From the NCBI GenBank assembly GCA_900541475.1, contig UQJV01000032.1:1-24809 (forward strand): DNA of 24,809 bases. Direction: 5' to 3'. The position numbers and the translations under genes are program-made. Shown piece after piece: positions 23,505 through 24,809 of this stretch. A model generated the notes under the pieces. The model was not told where the DNA came from and ran no database searches. It was given only the letters and a program-made list of their open reading frames with translations. The stretch's first letter is position 1. The number at the start of each line of letters is the position of its first letter. The DNA comes from an uncultured Collinsella sp. (GTDB taxonomy: Bacteria; Actinomycetota; Coriobacteriia; Coriobacteriales; Coriobacteriaceae).

Positions 23505-23641
23505 TAGGACTATCCTACGGTCTGCACGCCCCCAGCGCAGCGGCAATGCGGTGAACAGCCCCGCTGTATCCGCCAACGGCAGGCGAGGGGAGACTCGGGA
23601 GCATCGATGACCTTGTCTTCCGCCCCTGGTATCAGAGGTTT

Positions 23642-24180
23642 GTCTCGTTCTGTAACAGTAAGCAGAAGAACTGGGTTCCAGATGTTACAGATCGAGACGT
23701 TTGCCAAGTGGGCCCTCCGTTCGTCTTGATTTGTAACAGTAAGAGCGGTAAATCGGTCCTAATGTGTTACAGATTGAGATGTAAAGTCAGGGAGAGATTC
23801 CTCTGTCTCGGTCTGTTACATCTGGGGATCGTTTTGGGGCCTAGATGTTACAGATTTAGATGAACCTATCAGCCGGTTTCGAATGTCTAAATCTGTAACA
23901 GTTAGACCTGTTTTTGCCGAGTAACTGTTACAGATTGAGACATTCGGCTTGGACGTTTTCTTTTGTCTCAATCTGTAACAGTTAGCTGATGATTTGGGTC
24001 GTAGATGTTACAGATCGAGACAAACCTTCCGACGGAGTTTGAATGTCTCGATCTGTAACAGTAGGAGGGGTTTTGAGGCCCAAGATGTTATAGATCGAGA
24101 TCGAAGTCGGGGAGGCCCCCTGTGTCTCGATCTGTAACATCTAGGCCCGGATTTCGCCTCTACCTGTTACAGATTGAGAT
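23642..24180. repeat. Array of 14 alternating inverted 16-mers (7 forward, 7 reverse)
   Basis: The consensus unit is TGTTACAGATYGAGAC. Forward copies (F) start at 23683, 23765, 23846, 23926, 24006, 24086 and 24165. Reverse copies (R) start at 23642, 23723, 23805, 23885, 23965, 24045 and 24124. Orientation alternates without exception, neighbouring starts are 38-42 bp apart, and same-strand copies are 79-82 bp apart. Spacers after R are 25-26 bases and often begin GTWAG and end AGA. Spacers after F are 22-24 bases and often hold a small inner hairpin. F-R pairs share variants (TTTAG, TTGAG, TCGAG in turn), pointing to a hairpin of about 55 nt as the repeated unit. There is no coding potential on either strand. 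The segment 23517-23641 before it is GC-rich and gene-free. Confidence 0.93.
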
Positions 24181-24281
24181 GTTTGTGTCTGTGGCCGCCG
24201 CCGGGCCCCACCAGGGTCCCGCTCGAACGACCCCCGTGTTAAACTAATCCGGACTGTAAATATTCCGAAAGGTACACCTCA

Positions 24282-24713
24282 ATGTCCAAGTACATCTCCG
24301 AGCTCATGTCGCCGCAGCTTATGGGCGTCGTCTATGCCTTTGTTGGCTTTATCATCGCCCTGTACGTGCTGTCGGTCGTCTATGTGTTCATCGACGCTCG
24401 CCGCCGCGGTGCCAGTGCCTACGTGGCATGGGGCATCATCGCCCTCATCCCGTTTGTGGGCCTCATCGCCTACCTGGTCCTGCGCCCGCATTCCTACGCG
24501 GCCGACCGCGAGGAGCAGGAGCTGGACATGGCCCTGCGCGAGCGCCAGCTTGCCCAGTACGGCACCTGCCCGCAGTGCGGCGCCCCCATCGAGAAGGACT
24601 TTGTCGTCTGCCCCGTGTGCGACACCCAGGTTCGCAACGTGTGCCCCAGCTGCCATCGCCCGCTCGACGCGCACTGGAAGGTCTGCCCCTACTGCCGAAC
24701 TCGCATCCAGTAA
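24282..24713 (+). CDS. Two-helix membrane protein with double zinc ribbon
   Basis: A 143-residue protein of unknown function. Two membrane helices (about residues 14-37 and 47-67) resemble the PLDc_N type N-terminal module (WGIIALIPFVGLIAYLVLRP). A charged linker (70-92) and two CxxC...CxxC zinc ribbons follow: C96, C99, C110, C113 and C121, C124, C135, C138. The ribbons should lie in the cytoplasm if the short hydrophilic loop between the helices is outside, but topology is not certain. GAAAGG lies about 9 bases before the ATG. The upstream region (24232-24260) is AT-rich and probably holds its promoter. It stands alone to the right of the repeat array; no partner is visible. The remaining 96 bases of the window hold nothing recognised. 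Confidence 0.85.
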   Translation: MSKYISELMSPQLMGVVYAFVGFIIALYVLSVVYVFIDARRRGASAYVAWGIIALIPFVGLIAYLVLRPHSYAADREEQELDMALRERQLAQYGTCPQCGAPIEKDFVVCPVCDTQVRNVCPSCHRPLDAHWKVCPYCRTRIQ

Positions 24714-24809
24714 CGCATCCATCGCCGGGCCGGCCGCAAACCACGGGCCCCGCGCGCCCCGCACCCCGCCCCCACGCGATGAAGCATGCGTAGAAAATCG
24801 CCCGCCGTG

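Noticed and set aside
23510..23707. 65-residue frame on the minus strand in the gap
   Set aside because: It runs from the repeat array into the GC-rich leader, has no ribosome binding site or family features, and is best seen as chance.
23642..24180. CRISPR array
   Set aside because: The repeats alternate in orientation, are only 16 bases and vary. The spacers resemble one another and no cas gene lies nearby.

Overview
The window is high-GC DNA with short intergenic gaps and a strong preference for GC-ending codons. Its gene content suggests an anaerobic Gram-positive actinobacterium of the Coriobacteriia, most likely Collinsella or a close relative. That assignment rests on overall protein character and on formate, selenium and glutamate-fermentation type genes; no rRNA is present and no search was run.

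Layout, left to right. (1) 1-5000, formate and selenium: a formate/nitrite channel (focA), then selA and selB overlapping by 4 bases, and, after a small inverted-repeat element, the selenocysteine tRNA gene selC. Together these charge and deliver selenocysteine at UGA codons. No selenoprotein gene was recognised in the window. (2) 5100-10440, nitrogen and purine catabolism: an NADP-type glutamate dehydrogenase with a clear terminator, then a two-gene molybdenum hydroxylase operon (FAD subunit, then one polypeptide fusing the [2Fe-2S] and molybdopterin parts). (3) 10580-14254, protein quality control: tRNA-Leu(UAG), trigger factor, clpP and clpX, a classical chaperone-protease cluster. (4) 14400-18861: valS behind a striking perfect palindrome, then folC. 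(5) 18967-23472, minus strand: an M24 aminopeptidase flanked by two copies of a hairpin element, and a tight three-gene redox operon (GlpA-like FAD/[2Fe-2S] oxidoreductase, a pyridine-nucleotide-disulfide type FAD oxidoreductase, and a small DUF1667 Cys-rich protein) resembling anaerobic glycerol-3-phosphate dehydrogenase systems. (6) 23473-24281, a long gene-free gap, and then a two-helix membrane protein with a double zinc ribbon.

The most unusual feature is in that last gap: 14 copies of a 16-base motif (consensus TGTTACAGATYGAGAC) in strictly alternating orientation, about 40 bp apart over 540 bp. The motif variants change together within each F-to-R pair, so the basic unit looks like a hairpin of about 55 nt repeated every 80 bp or so. 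It is not a CRISPR array and no gene explains it. The window also holds several other intergenic palindromic elements (1030-1118, 4635-4782, 4935-4969, 14406-14521, 17267-17349, 18876-18942, 20108-20174). The genome therefore probably carries many short non-autonomous hairpin repeats, some of which may have become terminators or leaders.
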